Positions 63,992 to 64,000 of a DNA stretch of 64,000 nucleotides are shown in pieces (position 1 is the stretch's first letter; every line of letters starts with the position of its first letter). Under the pieces are notes generated by a model. It was not told the DNA's origin. It did not search any database and saw only the letters and a list, made by a program, of their open reading frames with translations. The position numbers were made by a program, and so were the translations under genes. Source of the stretch: Daphnia pulex (lineage: Eukaryota > Arthropoda > Branchiopoda > Diplostraca > Daphniidae); assembly GCF_021134715.1 (NCBI RefSeq), contig NC_060026.1, forward strand, positions 14,189,001 to 14,253,000. The letters run 5' to 3'.

Positions 63992-64000
63992 CTATTAAAC

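Overview
The window is animal nuclear DNA, most likely from a branchiopod crustacean close to Daphnia. This is an inference from short introns (mostly 50-120 bp), an AT-rich non-coding background, TATA boxes and TCAGT-type initiators, and arthropod families such as Dpr, the arthropod CUB proteins and secreted astacins. Genes were built by joining open frames at GT...AG sites so that codon phase is kept throughout; they are models, not transcripts. No CRISPR array, prokaryotic feature, retrovirus-like element or virus fossil was seen.

Layout from left to right. 1-2.2 kb holds no gene. 2.2-5.2 kb has two tandem ninjurin-family genes (minus); the second carries an N-terminal extension built from duplicated exons. 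6.7-14.3 kb is a compact housekeeping block: Mob1 (plus), an ABHD8-like protein (minus), a seven-finger C2H2 protein (plus, head-to-head with ABHD8) and a DNAJB12/14-like ER co-chaperone (minus). 15.2-20.5 kb holds two secreted proteases under TATA promoters: an astacin (minus) and a trypsin-like protease (plus) with a long Thr-rich stretch inside its catalytic domain. 23.1-25.2 kb holds a secreted coiled-coil, fibrinogen-like and C1q protein (minus), flanked by diverged repeats and relic exons of its own kind up to about 27.8 kb.

28-34 kb is gene-poor. It holds a tandem duplication of about 0.72 kb whose exon-like splice signals are kept without an open frame, a 505-bp fold-back element, a possible tRNA-derived SINE and a perfect 40-bp palindrome. 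34.1-35.1 kb encodes a small secreted collagen-like protein (minus). 36.1-43.7 kb holds three GT10 alpha-1,3-fucosyltransferase genes (two plus, one minus) and a relic fragment of a fourth.

After about 5 kb without a gene comes a secreted CUB protein (48.8-51.1 kb, plus). A further 6 kb without a convincing gene precedes an unrecognised single-pass membrane protein with two PPSY motifs (57.1-58.3 kb, plus), which converges with BLOC1S4 (58.6-59.2 kb, minus). The right end holds the last seven coding exons of a Dpr-type immunoglobulin cell-surface gene (61.5-64.0 kb, minus) whose 5' end lies outside the window.

The genes do not form one pathway. Three local themes stand out: secreted proteases (15-20 kb), secreted recognition or matrix proteins (23-25, 34-35 and 49-51 kb), and a glycosyltransferase cluster (36-44 kb). 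The strongest candidates for something undescribed are the trypsin with an internal mucin-like linker, the exon-array ninjurin, the ABHD8 homologue lacking its nucleophile serine, and the duplicated spliced but apparently non-coding locus.
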